Source of the DNA: Desmonostoc muscorum LEGE 12446
GTDB taxonomy: Bacteria; Cyanobacteriota; Cyanobacteriia; Cyanobacteriales; Nostocaceae
Direction: 5' to 3'
Assembly: GCF_015207005.2 (NCBI RefSeq)
Contig: NZ_JADEXS020000003.1
Location: forward strand, 1-64,000
Length of the DNA stretch: 64,000 nucleotides
Shown: one piece after another, positions 1-8,900 of the stretch
Numbering within the stretch: position 1 is the first letter of the stretch
Layout of the letters: each line of letters opens with the position of its first letter
Made by a program: the position numbers and the translations under genes
Notes under the pieces: generated by a model
The model's input: only the letters and a program-made list of their open reading frames with translations
The model's database searches: none
Told to the model about the DNA's origin: nothing

Positions 1-1
1 C

Positions 2-901
2 ATCGGTCAACTGCTAGCATTTAACGTGATGAATGCTAATTTTAATATATTGATTACTACAATCATTAGTTTTGTCGATGAAATTGCCAGAATTCAAACT
101 GCAACAGAACGGATTAATGAGGTAATTGAAAGTACCCCAGAAGACCAAAACGAAGAGAAAAAACCTTGGGCAGTAATCCTTGATAATACTGATATTATTT
201 GTACTAATATCAACTTTCACCACACAGGTAGGGCAGACTTATTACAAGACTTTTCCCTAACTATTCCAGGAGGTAAAGTCACAGCATTGATTGGTAAATC
301 TGGCTGTGGGAAAAGTACTTTAGCTAAACTGATGGCTGGGTTATATCCCTTGCAATCAGGTAATATTCGTTTTGGCATTTATAACCAGAAAGATTTATCT
401 TTGGAATGCAGGCGACAACAGGTAGTATTAGTCCCCCAAGAAGCCCACTTCTGGAGTCGCTCAATTTTAGAGAACTTTCACTTTAGCTATCCTCATGCTA
501 CATTTGAACAAATTGTTCGGGCTTGCCAAATTGCGGGTGCTGACGAATTCATCTGTGAATTACCGGATAATTATCAAACTGTATTGGGCGAATTTGGTGT
601 AAATATTTCCGGTGGACAAAAGCAGAGATTAGCCTTAGCTAGAGCAATGGTTATAGACCCACCAATACTAATTTTAGACGAATCCACTAGTGCATTAGAT
701 CCAGTATTAGAAGCCCAAGTGTTAGATAAACTTTTGCATTCTCGGCAAGGCAAAACTACAATTATAATTAGCCACCGTCCTCGAGTTATCCGGCGTGCAG
801 ATTTTATTGTCTTATTAGATAAAGGGCAGTTAAAAATGCAAGGTGTTTTAGAAGAAATGCAAGTTATATCTGGAGAACACCTGGATTTTTTAACACCTTA
901 A
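2..901 (+). CDS. Type I secretion ABC transporter, C-terminal part (cut by window edge)
   Basis: The frame is open from the first bases, so the gene starts left of the window; the visible part is the end of a transmembrane domain followed by a complete nucleotide-binding domain. Walker A GKSGCGKST, the signature NISGGQKQR, Walker B ILILDESTSALD and the H-loop histidine in IIISHRP are intact, so the ATPase should be active. The segment before the ATPase (ARIQTATERINEV) is typical of exporters of the HlyB/peptide-export type, which move proteins or peptides across the inner membrane with an adaptor. The convergent RTX-type gene at 1375-2538 is a plausible substrate. I infer type I secretion from fold and neighbour; the substrate class is not proven. 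Confidence 0.85.
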   Translation: MGQLLAFNVMNANFNILITTIISFVDEIARIQTATERINEVIESTPEDQNEEKKPWAVILDNTDIICTNINFHHTGRADLLQDFSLTIPGGKVTALIGKSGCGKSTLAKLMAGLYPLQSGNIRFGIYNQKDLSLECRRQQVVLVPQEAHFWSRSILENFHFSYPHATFEQIVRACQIAGADEFICELPDNYQTVLGEFGVNISGGQKQRLALARAMVIDPPILILDESTSALDPVLEAQVLDKLLHSRQGKTTIIISHRPRVIRRADFIVLLDKGQLKMQGVLEEMQVISGEHLDFLTP

Positions 902-1191
902 ATAAGGGATGCACTTGCAAGTGCTGTATCAACGAATTTACAAAAAAAAGGGAACAGGGAAGAGGGAACTCTTAACTGATAAGAAACTAAAGTTTCAGAG
1001 TAGAATGGCACTAAGAAAAGCTGAAACACTTGTGGTTTAAGCAGTTTGCAATTGCTTTCGTAATTCGTGCCGAGGTTTCGTCATTAAAGGGTAAGCTTTC
1101 GGGCGGCGTTTACGGACTCGTGGTTCACTTCTGCCAGGGCGTAGTTTACCGCCGCAGGCATCGCTCACAGCTTTGTGAGCAATAACTTTAA
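902..1191. other. Gene-free stretch downstream of the ABC transporter
   Basis: No convincing reading frame. Near 1151-1164 lies a GCCGCAGGCATCGC stretch that matches half of the small dispersed repeat seen at 5257 and 5554. The region also holds a short A-run after the stop codon, but no clear hairpin terminator. Confidence 0.5.
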
Positions 1192-1334
1192 GAGGATGTT
1201 TGAAAAGTCATCTAACGTATGTTTGACTACTCTGGCTATGCTAGAAGTTGAACGAGATAATGGGGGTTCTGGAATTCGCGTTCGCTTCTGTGAGTTGCAT
1301 TTAAGGCTCAATCTGACACTTTTCAAACAACCTC
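1192..1334. mobile_element. 143-bp MITE with IS5/IS1031-like ends
   Basis: The ends are inverted repeats of about 17 bp (GAGGATGTTTGAAAAGT on the left, ACTTTTCAAACAACCTC on the right, one mismatch). The element is flanked by a 3-bp direct repeat TAA at 1189-1191 and 1335-1337. A TNA target duplication and GAG-starting ends fit the IS1031 group of the IS5 family. No transposase is encoded, so it is non-autonomous. It sits between the convergent ABC transporter and RTX genes. Confidence 0.75.
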
Positions 1335-1374
1335 TAAGTCCCACTATTTGGTTGAACTTATACAATCTTTGAGA

Positions 1375-2538
1375 TTAAACCAGTTGAATATCTAAATTAG
1401 TTTGAAAACCAATAGGCTTATTTTCTAGAATGGCAAATCTAGATTCTTGGAAGAACAGAGAACCATTTAGGGGATCATAACTGAAGTCGCTAATGGAAAT
1501 AGCACCAAAACCTGCTTGAGAAATCTGGATTTTGTCACCTTCAACAGCTTTGAAATCTTTGATAATATCAACACCCTCTAATACATTGGTAAAAACAAAT
1601 TTATCTGCACCTAGTCCCCCAGTGAGAGTATCTGTACCTAACCCACCAGCAAGTGTATCGTTCCCGCTCTTACCAGAAAGTGTATCGTTTCCGCCATTGC
1701 CAAATAATACATTATTTTGCCTATCTCCAACAATGGTGTCACTTTGATTTGTACCTTTAACATTATCAAAGTTTATAAATTTGAATTCAACTGTGCCTAT
1801 GTTAGGAACATTATTAATTACAAAACTTTGACTTTCAAGGTTAACGTTAACTGATGCATCTCCAACTAAAAAGGGTGCTGAAGGAGCAATTGAGGCATCG
1901 ATAGTGTTATTTGCAACGCTAGCATCAACAACAAGATTTTCAAAATTACCAAGTAAATCTCTACCTAGTCCACCACCTTTTTGAAGAGTTCCATCAATGA
2001 AAATGGTAGAGCTTACACCTATTTTGCTGTAATCAGCCGTATCAGTACCATCTCCACCATTTAAGGTATCGTTGCCTGCACTGCCTCTAATAATGTCATT
2101 GCCGCCGCTACCAGATAATTCATTATCAGCAGCATCACCAGTAATAGTGTCTTTTTGATTTGTACCAATTACATTCACAAAATTTTTCACACTGACTATT
2201 ATTGGTGGTGAACCGACAACTCTTATTTCTAGTCTTTCTTTGGATAAATCAGCTACTATCGATACATTTGTACTGTCAGTAGTTGCATCAATAATATTAG
2301 TCTGTCCTCTAGCACCAATAACAGTTTCAAAGAAATCTCTAAACGTATCAGTTCCAATTACGCCTTTTTGAATCACCACTGGTTGAAGTGTTACAGGTTG
2401 TTCTAAGTCACTGTAATCAATGGTATCCCTACCATCTCCACCAGTAATCGTATCATCCCCTGCACTAGCGATAATTCTGTCATCCCCAGCAGTTCCGATC
2501 AAAATATCGTCCCCATCAGTACCTATAATTGTTGCCAT
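1375..2538 (-). CDS. RTX-type calcium-binding secreted protein
   Basis: A 387-residue protein with no N-terminal signal peptide, made largely of glycine-aspartate nonapeptide repeats (GGNDTLSGKSGNDTLAGG and similar) in three blocks: near the N-terminus, around residues 130-165 and around 265-320. These bind calcium and fold as a parallel beta-roll after export. The last block leads into GADKFVF and a C-terminal region that would carry the type I secretion signal. Between the blocks are two similar segments (TANNxIDA-like and KGTNQSDTIVG), which suggests internal duplication. It converges on the ABC exporter gene that ends at 901, so the two may form an exporter-substrate pair. No enzymatic domain is visible; a surface or matrix role is likely. 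Confidence 0.85.
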   Translation of the reverse strand: MATIIGTDGDDILIGTAGDDRIIASAGDDTITGGDGRDTIDYSDLEQPVTLQPVVIQKGVIGTDTFRDFFETVIGARGQTNIIDATTDSTNVSIVADLSKERLEIRVVGSPPIIVSVKNFVNVIGTNQKDTITGDAADNELSGSGGNDIIRGSAGNDTLNGGDGTDTADYSKIGVSSTIFIDGTLQKGGGLGRDLLGNFENLVVDASVANNTIDASIAPSAPFLVGDASVNVNLESQSFVINNVPNIGTVEFKFINFDNVKGTNQSDTIVGDRQNNVLFGNGGNDTLSGKSGNDTLAGGLGTDTLTGGLGADKFVFTNVLEGVDIIKDFKAVEGDKIQISQAGFGAISISDFSYDPLNGSLFFQESRFAILENKPIGFQTNLDIQLV

Positions 2539-2659
2539 AATCTTGCTTTACCTGTTTTTGAGTAACTGCTGTATACTAGCTTACTATCTGCTGTATTTTC
2601 TTGAAAAAATGTTGCAGAATATAGCTATTAACTAAGATTTCCCCGCAGACATTCTGGTC

Positions 2660-2881
2660 TTGGAGCGACCACAACGTATGCAGAAACTCAAGGTTGCAGC
2701 GAATTCAGGGCAGAATTCGGGGTTTGATTTCTTGCAAGAGTGTTGGAATGATGATCCCGCGAAAGCAGATTGTGATCAAGAAATTGCTGGCGAAGTTTCC
2801 GCAGTGGGGGATTGCTTGTGTGGATGGGGTGTTGGTTGTTTGGGAAAGGTAAAAATCACACTGCCTCAGGATAGCGTGTAG
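2660..2881 (+). pseudogene. Possible degraded coding remnant
   Basis: A short open frame with the phrase DFLQECWNDDPA continues sensibly only after a frame change into IVIKKLLAKFPQWG and ACVDGVLVVW. That looks like one small protein broken by a frameshift. I do not recognise the family. It lies between the RTX gene and the 494-bp mobile element, in an area rich in debris. Confidence 0.25.
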
Positions 2882-2954
2882 CTAAAGCAATTGCTGCTTG
2901 ACCTTTTTGAATTCAAAATTCAAAATAAAGAAGAAATAAAATTACGATCATACT

Positions 2955-3448
2955 TGTGACTTAAAGGAAATGTTTGCCGCAATGGCAAGCTTTTACTTTA
3001 ATTTGATTGTGGCTTCTTGATACTTTAAACAGTATCTAGTAGTCTATGAGACAAAAATTGCTGTAACTCTGATAAAAATCTCAATAATTAAGTATAATTA
3101 TTTACAATATGGTCAATGAACAAGCGGCAAAATTTTAGTTTTATTCTGAACAAGCGGCAGAATTTTACTTTAAATAGTGGAGAAAACTCACTGTCTCCCT
3201 CGATGGCGATCGCAACCGAAATAGTTCAGTTTTAACTAAAATGTTGCCATGAGTTCAAAATCTAGGTAAAAGCTTGCCGTTTGTTCTGAACACTTTTTCA
3301 GTAAATATGCTTGGTTTAAGGAAGTTTGATAATAATTCCAGCCATTTTTACCCTATAAACCAACAGGCTACTGTCTAAAGTATGAGATTACCGGAGTGAA
3401 ATTAAAGTAAAAGCTTGCCGTTGCGGCAAACAATTCCTTTAAGTCACA
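2955..3448. mobile_element. 494-bp non-autonomous element with Tn7-like multi-site ends
   Basis: The outer ends are near-perfect 48-bp inverted repeats (2955-3002 and 3401-3448, about three mismatches) that start TGTGAC and end GTCACA. Inside, the motif GAACAAGCGGCA followed by an AATTTTACTTTAA-like tail recurs. The rightward copies are at 2984-3002 (as GGCAAGCTTTTACTTTAAT), 3118-3144 and 3148-3174. The leftward copies are at 3231-3256, 3265-3286 and 3401-3430. Three transposase-type sites facing inward at each end with TGT/ACA tips is the arrangement known from Tn7 and Tn5053-type DDE transposons. No transposase is present, and I see no 5-bp target duplication (ATACT left, TGCTT right). Confidence 0.6.
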
Positions 3449-3650
3449 TGCTTTGGCTCTGATTGCGCCCAGTTAAGAGCTTCAGTCTCCGAAATTCCAA
3501 GTTCGGTCGCTGTGGGCAGGTTGGGAGTCACTACTACCCTTGTATGAGAGGACTTTCACCTCTATCTCAGGTTTAGTTATGAGGTTTTCAAGGTTCTGTT
3601 CCTTGGCGTTCTCACCCTAAGTTATGTATTGGCTTAGGAACGAGTCACAC
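3449..3650 (-). mobile_element. Group II intron 5' fragment
   Basis: Read on the minus strand from 3650, the sequence begins GTGTGACTCG, the GUGYG start of group II introns. It then contains GAGGTGAAAGTCCTCTC and a CCGAAAC-like segment of the kind found in domain I of bacterial introns. It stops abruptly at 3449, where the 494-bp element begins, so domains II-VI and the reverse transcriptase are absent. The plus-strand sequence on the other side is an Uma2 remnant. Identification is by motif only. Confidence 0.4.
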
Positions 3651-3663
3651 ATGCGTTTGCCCT

Positions 3664-3795
3664 GCACTAACCGACGACCAGTTTTATGAACTTTGTCAAC
3701 TAAACCGTGATTTTCGCATTGAACGTAATGCTGCTGGAGAATTAGTAATTATGCCCCTACTAGTTCCGAAACCGATCAACATAACTTATTTACCT
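3664..3795 (+). pseudogene. Uma2-family (DUF820) remnant, frameshifted
   Basis: The frame reads ALTDDQFYELCQLN, DFRIERNAAGELVIMP, nearly the same as residues 30-60 of the gene at 5494. It has lost one base in the run after VIMP and then drifts out of frame. No start codon and no C-terminal half remain. With the copy at 5494-5877 it forms a direct duplication of about 130 bp flanking two minus-strand genes. Confidence 0.7.
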
Positions 3796-3823
3796 GAAAA
3801 TTGCTGTAAAGTAATTTCAATTG

Positions 3824-4390
3824 CTAAACTTTTCGTGGTTTAGGATATAGCCAAAAGCTAAACAAACGGCTAACTCTAGGCATAACAATATATGTCAACA
3901 GCAAAACCATAGTAATCGTAACAATCAACGAAATAATCAAGGGTGGTAAACCACGAAGTAGGGGAACTATAAACGTACTCAACAAATTAATTAACACATA
4001 TACGGCTCCCCAAGTTAGCAATGCTATTTTGTAGCGCGGTGGAGTTTTCAGTGGTTGACCAGGAAGAGAAAACCAAGCTTCTAATCCACAGATTTGTTGA
4101 ACATAAGGATCGGATTCAACCAAATGCTTACCTTGATTCAGCCAATATTCGCGATCGCGCGATGTCATCCACACCTTTAAATTTTCATAACCGTCAAACC
4201 GGAAGATGATCACATATTCATTTCGCACTCCAAGTTGGGGACGAATTACATTTGTTCCCAGATGACCTATATAGGTTCTAGCAACTCTGGTAATATCTTT
4301 CAACCAAGCTTCGTAAGCGCTTTCGCATCCTGGTTTGACAAGTTGTGTAATGACCACGGTTACAAATTGCTCGTCCTGTTCCATCTCCAT
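3824..4390 (-). CDS. Antibiotic biosynthesis monooxygenase (ABM)-domain membrane protein
   Basis: A 188-residue protein. Residues 1-110 look like the ABM/dimeric alpha-beta barrel fold (VTVVITQLVKPGCESAYEAW, then a second strand with VIIFRFDGYENLKVW and the SRDREYWL phrase). Residues 120-180 hold two hydrophobic segments that would place it in the membrane, with a basic tail. This two-part architecture is common in cyanobacteria and its substrate is usually unknown. The ATG at 4390 is followed by an acidic MEMEQDEQ start. It is transcribed in the same direction as 4455-5393, about 65 bp downstream of it, and may share a transcript. Confidence 0.7.
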   Translation of the reverse strand: MEMEQDEQFVTVVITQLVKPGCESAYEAWLKDITRVARTYIGHLGTNVIRPQLGVRNEYVIIFRFDGYENLKVWMTSRDREYWLNQGKHLVESDPYVQQICGLEAWFSLPGQPLKTPPRYKIALLTWGAVYVLINLLSTFIVPLLRGLPPLIISLIVTITMVLLLTYIVMPRVSRLFSFWLYPKPRKV

Positions 4391-4454
4391 TAGTTATGTC
4401 ACCATCAAGTTAATAGTTATAAGTTTTTGTAACCGTAGCATGGTTGAGTCATTC

Positions 4455-5393
4455 TCAAGTTAAGGAATACCCAGTTTTTCCAACTTCAAGTCGAACAACA
4501 TTAGCAGGAACAACCCCTGTGGGTGGGGGTAAAAACATTCCACCATTAGTTACAACATAAATTGCAGTGCGTTCACCCTCACTTTGACCAAAAGCCACTG
4601 CTGTGCTACCAATTACACCTGACTCGGCTTGAGCAATGATAGTAGTAGTGCGATCGGGCGCAATTCGTATCACACTGTTGTAAATGTGCGTTGCTCCATA
4701 AAGGTTGCCTTCTACATCAAAGGCAAAGTCATCAATATTGGTCTGCTCAACAAAAATTTCCGGCTCACCTGGTTTATTAGTACTATCAATAGGAATCCGC
4801 AACAGCAACATTTTTTCCGTATTTGAAACGTAGAGGAAATCACCAAAACGCTTCAAGCCATTAGCAGCAGGAAACACGCTCTCCGAATTGCTACGAGCAA
4901 GCATTGGATGTTCTAGCCAAATTGATCCACTGGGTTGAGCAACATCAATCAGCCAGATTGCACCACGATAGGAATCTGCTGTCAAATACTGAGTGCCAGA
5001 AAGTGGAGTGATGCCATTGAGAAATATTGCGTCTGGCAGTGTCAGCAACGTTTCCACCGTGCCATCACTTTTAACTAGAGAAACGACGGGTATAGAATCA
5101 CCATTCCAGCCTGTTGCCACCAGATCGCCGTTGGTAGTGAAAGCAAGACCACTTACTTTGCCTTCAACAGTGGCATGAATTTGCTGATTGCCATCTGGGG
5201 TAATGCTAACAATCTCGCCGACCTCATGATTACTTACAAAAATTGTGCCATCTGATGCGTAGGCGTAGCCCGCCGCAGGTATCGCTAGATTTTCCAAAAA
5301 CGTATTGACCGGGAACGAGGTGATAATTTTATCAGGTGCTAATTCAATCGGCTTATCTGCGTAAATAGACGGTAAATCTGCGGAATTTCCCAT
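4455..5393 (-). CDS. Beta-propeller (SMP-30/NHL-like) protein
   Basis: A 312-residue protein with repeated blade-like units ([64 protein letters not shown]), the pattern of SMP-30/gluconolactonase-type six-bladed propellers. A SMP-30-type lactonase or a sugar/strictosidine-like binding role are both possible; I cannot identify metal ligands with certainty. The ATG at 5393 has a weak AGG upstream. Residues about 37-46 (AAGYAYA) are encoded by a small dispersed repeat inserted in frame at 5257-5285. It is followed by the ABM-domain gene on the same strand. Confidence 0.65.
   Translation of the reverse strand: MGNSADLPSIYADKPIELAPDKIITSFPVNTFLENLAIPAAGYAYASDGTIFVSNHEVGEIVSITPDGNQQIHATVEGKVSGLAFTTNGDLVATGWNGDSIPVVSLVKSDGTVETLLTLPDAIFLNGITPLSGTQYLTADSYRGAIWLIDVAQPSGSIWLEHPMLARSNSESVFPAANGLKRFGDFLYVSNTEKMLLLRIPIDSTNKPGEPEIFVEQTNIDDFAFDVEGNLYGATHIYNSVIRIAPDRTTTIIAQAESGVIGSTAVAFGQSEGERTAIYVVTNGGMFLPPPTGVVPANVVRLEVGKTGYSLT
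5257..5285. repeat. Small dispersed repeat inside a coding sequence
   Basis: The 29 bp starting GCGTAGGCGTAGCCCGCCGC is the reverse complement, with two or three changes, of the repeat at 5554-5582. It adds AAGYAYA in frame to the beta-propeller protein. Confidence 0.75.
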
Positions 5394-5493
5394 ATTAACC
5401 TACCATTGTAATTGAATGGGGCCACCAAACTTTCGCATCTCTGCAAAAAACAGTCCTTGCAGTTAAAGCAGGTGAAGTAGCCACAAAGCGATT

Positions 5494-5877
5494 ATGACCA
5501 CCAATTTACCTGTAGCCACAGAGATTATACCAGTGGTTTTGCAATTGCAACCTGCGATGTCTACGACGGGCTACGCCTACGCACTAACCGAAGATCAGTT
5601 TTATGAGTTTTGTCAGCTAAACAGTGATTTTCGCATCGAACGTAATGCTGCTGGAGAATTAGTCATTATGCCCCCTACTGGTTCCGAAACTGATGAACGC
5701 AACTTTAACTTAGTTGGGCAGTTGTGGCTATGGACAAAGCAAGATGGTACAGGTGTAGGGTTTGGTTCCAGTGGTGGATTTACTTTGCCGAACGGTGCGG
5801 TGCGTTCTCCAGATGCAGCGTGGATAAAACGCGATCGCTGTCTTTGTAAACTTCATGATCTCGAAAAAGCTCCATAA
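5494..5877 (+). pseudogene. Uma2-family (DUF820) endonuclease-fold protein, 3' truncated
   Basis: A 127-residue frame with the Uma2 start (TEDQFYEFCQLN, RIERNAAGELVIMPPTGSET, SSGGFTLPNGAVRSPDAAWI). Family members are about 190 residues and carry the remaining PD-(D/E)XK core after SPDAAWI; here the homology stops at KRDR (about 5843) and is replaced by a short unrelated tail. The catalytic lysine region is therefore missing and the gene is probably dead. Residues 21-30 come from a small dispersed repeat. The ATG at 5494 follows GCGATT without a strong ribosome site. A second remnant lies at 3664-3795. Confidence 0.7.
5554..5582. repeat. Small dispersed repeat inside the Uma2 remnant
   Basis: The 29 bp starting GCGATGTCTACGACGGGCTA encode MSTTGYAYA in frame and match the inverted copy at 5257-5285. 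Confidence 0.75.
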
Positions 5878-5980
5878 TCAAACTTCGAGTAAAAGCACAG
5901 TAAATCATATTCCCTCGCGCCTCATACAAACCAAAAGCTTTAAATAAATCTTTTTTAGCGCCCTCAATATTGCCCAGATG
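5842..5980 (-). pseudogene. TPR-like remnant joined to the Uma2 break
   Basis: On the minus strand the frame HLGNIEGAKKDLFKAFGLYE, then RGNMIYCAFTRS and MELFRDHEVYKD is open and TPR-like, but it has no start or end of its own. It overlaps the last codons of the 1618-residue gene in another frame and ends where Uma2 homology breaks off. It looks like debris at a recombination junction. Confidence 0.3.
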
Positions 5981-8900
5981 GAATCTGACTAATTTCTCCT
6001 TGTATTTCTAATTCTTGGCTTTTATTTTTCGCTAAAATTTTATCTATCTGGCTATTCGCATCCTCAAAAGTTTGCAATATCTGTGGAGTTACTTTATTAG
6101 TCTGCACTTTGCCAGATTGCAAGTTTAAAATTACCTCTCCATCTTTCTGCGAAATAGTTAAATCCCTTTGCTGAGTATTGAAAGCCAAGTCATAAATCTT
6201 TCCTTGGACTTGAGTCCCATTTCCATCAGACTTACCCCAGACCATGCCAATCCTTTGAGCAATTTGAGTCAACCGACTAATTCCTTCAAGCTCAGATGTA
6301 TCTTTATTCATTACTGCCAACCCTGACTCTGATAATTGCTCACCAGCTTTAAACCCATTTGCCACTTCCACAATGCGTTTTTTGTAATTCTCCGACTTCC
6401 CTAACTTATCTGCGGCATTGTACCAATTTCTCAAGTCATCAATAGTAACTGTCGGGGGCTTCTCTACACCTAGAGGTTCGGTTTTTACACTATTAGTAAT
6501 ATCTGGTGTGTAAGAGCTAGTCGTCAATGACGGCTTTGTAGCTTGATTAGTAGTAGGTGCAGTTTGAGTACTTTGTTGAGATGAGTGTAGTGGCGGTTGT
6601 TCTGGAGATTTCAATAATTGCGATCGCGTGGCCAAAGATTTAATTTTTTGTTGATATTCAGTACTTGATTCAATCACAGCACCAAATTTCTTGGTCATGT
6701 TCTCCAAAGTTTTGGGGGGAATTGAACTGCTGACTAAGTGAAATACTGCTAAACCTTTTTTGGTTTCCCTGATAACATCTTCTATTGGTACTTGCTGATA
6801 TTCAACATTTTGATTCTTTAACCATAAGGTTACAGATTCGACTTTGTGATTGTCAACTGCCAAGCCCATAACTCCAAGTTTTTTGTTTGATTGGGTAGAA
6901 AATAGGAATGTGGTACGTTCTTTAATTTTTTGCAGTATCGGCGCAGTAGTATCAATCATATACAGTTGTTGAGGGTTAAATGATTGAGTGCAAAAAACAT
7001 AAAATTCCTTCGTCCATTTCTGGGGATATTCAACAGTATTAGGGTCAATTTGAGCGCAAATAACAGAGAAATTACTTTGAATAATAGCGGGGGCTGGGGT
7101 AAGTTGTCCGGTTTTGAGTAGTCCAAGCTGTCTGAGCGCGTCTTTGTCTTTTTTGAAGTGCAATACTCCCAGGGGTTCACCATTCAAAAATACAGCATCT
7201 CTAGTTTTAGAAGCTGAGGTTTCGATAGTCAGTTTTCGGTAATCTTGATCATTGAATGTCTGACCAGAAAAATCATAAAAGTTAATTTTATTAATTTTGA
7301 GGAGATTCCCATTAGGAGACTCACCCAGCACAAAAGCTTGATCTCCAGTTTCAGAGATAGACGTGAGCTTTAACTTTAGAGGATTACCATTTTTGAGATA
7401 ATCAATTTGTTTCAACTGTTGGACAGAATCACTGTCTAACTCACCCAGAGTTTTGCCATCAAGTTTGATTTTCACTGTTTTGTCAGTCACCGGCACAGTG
7501 CCAAATTCTAAGTTTACGGGTTCGTCGTTAAAAACAAGTCCTGCATAAGAGAAGTTCTTGAGTTCACGGATAGTAATTTCAACCGGCTCGTTTCCTGGTA
7601 GTCCAATAGTTGCTGATGCTGTGGCAGGTTCTACCCCAACCATACAAGAGAGCGCTTTCGTTCCAATGGGAAGCTGTGCGGTTCTGGTTTCGAGCATGGC
7701 GAATTCCTTATATTCGCCGTCACTATCCTGGACAAACATTAGTCTGGAAACGTGGCGCTCATGCCCAACTGGGTGGTGAGAAGCTCTAATTTCTATCGGG
7801 TGTTTTTCGGTGGGATTCCAGTCTCGACCCAAAAATTGATTCGCTTCATTATTCAGTGTGACTAACTTCGGTTCAGTAAATTGCAATTTATCTAAGCGAG
7901 AAATAATCTCATTGGGGAAAGCAGCGAAGGCAAAATTAGAGACTTTTTTAGCGTAAGCCTGGGGGTTTGCGTTTTCTTTTCTTGCAACTTCAAGTTCATC
8001 CTGACGGGATGCACAGATATTCCAAGCGGCGGCGGCGGATGCAAGTTTTTCTGACTCTGGGATTTTCGCGTAAAATGCTTCTGCTGCATCATTTGCCAAG
8101 GCAAAGAGTAGTTTAGTTTGGCTTCTAGTAAGTTCTGGTTTTAGTTCTAATAGTTTAGCTCCCTGCATGGCCATCCCCGCCTTGAGGTTGTGGTCAGTCA
8201 CAGATTGTTGGCTAACTGTTCCAAGATGACGGTATGCAGGTTTTCCATCCGAACCTTTCTCACCATCTATCTGTGCAACTGCTAATAATCGGTGAGGGCG
8301 TTCAAAACTTCTGAATTTCTCTCTTATTTCATCTAAGCGAATGTTCAACGTCTGGGCTTTCCAGATTAAGGGGTGTCCGTAACGGGTGAGATTGGTGATT
8401 TCTAGTTTCGCCCCCTGTGGAGTTTGGATAATTGCAGATGGCCCTTTCTCAGTTTCACGCCGTTGGGACATCCGAACCGCAGCGTTGAATTTCTGATCGA
8501 ACTCGTACTTCGCGGCGATCGCTGCAAATTTTTGCTGTGGTGTAAATTCTACTCCTTTGAACAAGTCTTTAAACTGAACGATGGGGCGCGATTCTAACTG
8601 TGATTCTTGGAAATATTTATTGGTTTGGCTAATCAATAATTCTACTGGTGAGTAGCCCTTTGGTGTTATCCCCGTGTTTAAATAAACTGAACGCGACTTT
8701 TTATCTTTAATATAATTAACATCACGATATAAGTAGCGACTATTTTCCCTGATTTTATCCATCTCAGGTTTTTTAGCACTTTTGAATAAATCAACCGCTA
8801 TTTGGTTTTGATAACATCCTTCTTCAATCATGCTCCGGTACATTTGACGGTTAATGTCCATTGCTTTCTGGATCATTTCGGGAGTTCTTTGAGAATGAGC

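Noticed and set aside
1175..1372. Frame spanning the IS5-like MITE
   Set aside because: It is made of the MITE and flanks and has no homology to a transposase.
2955..3448. Full CRISPR-associated (CAST) transposon
   Set aside because: No tnsB, tnsC, tniQ, cas12k or CRISPR array is present; only the end structure resembles Tn7-like elements.
4021..4209. Plus-strand frame over the ABM-domain gene
   Set aside because: It is the antisense of 3824-4390 and has no conserved features or ribosome site.
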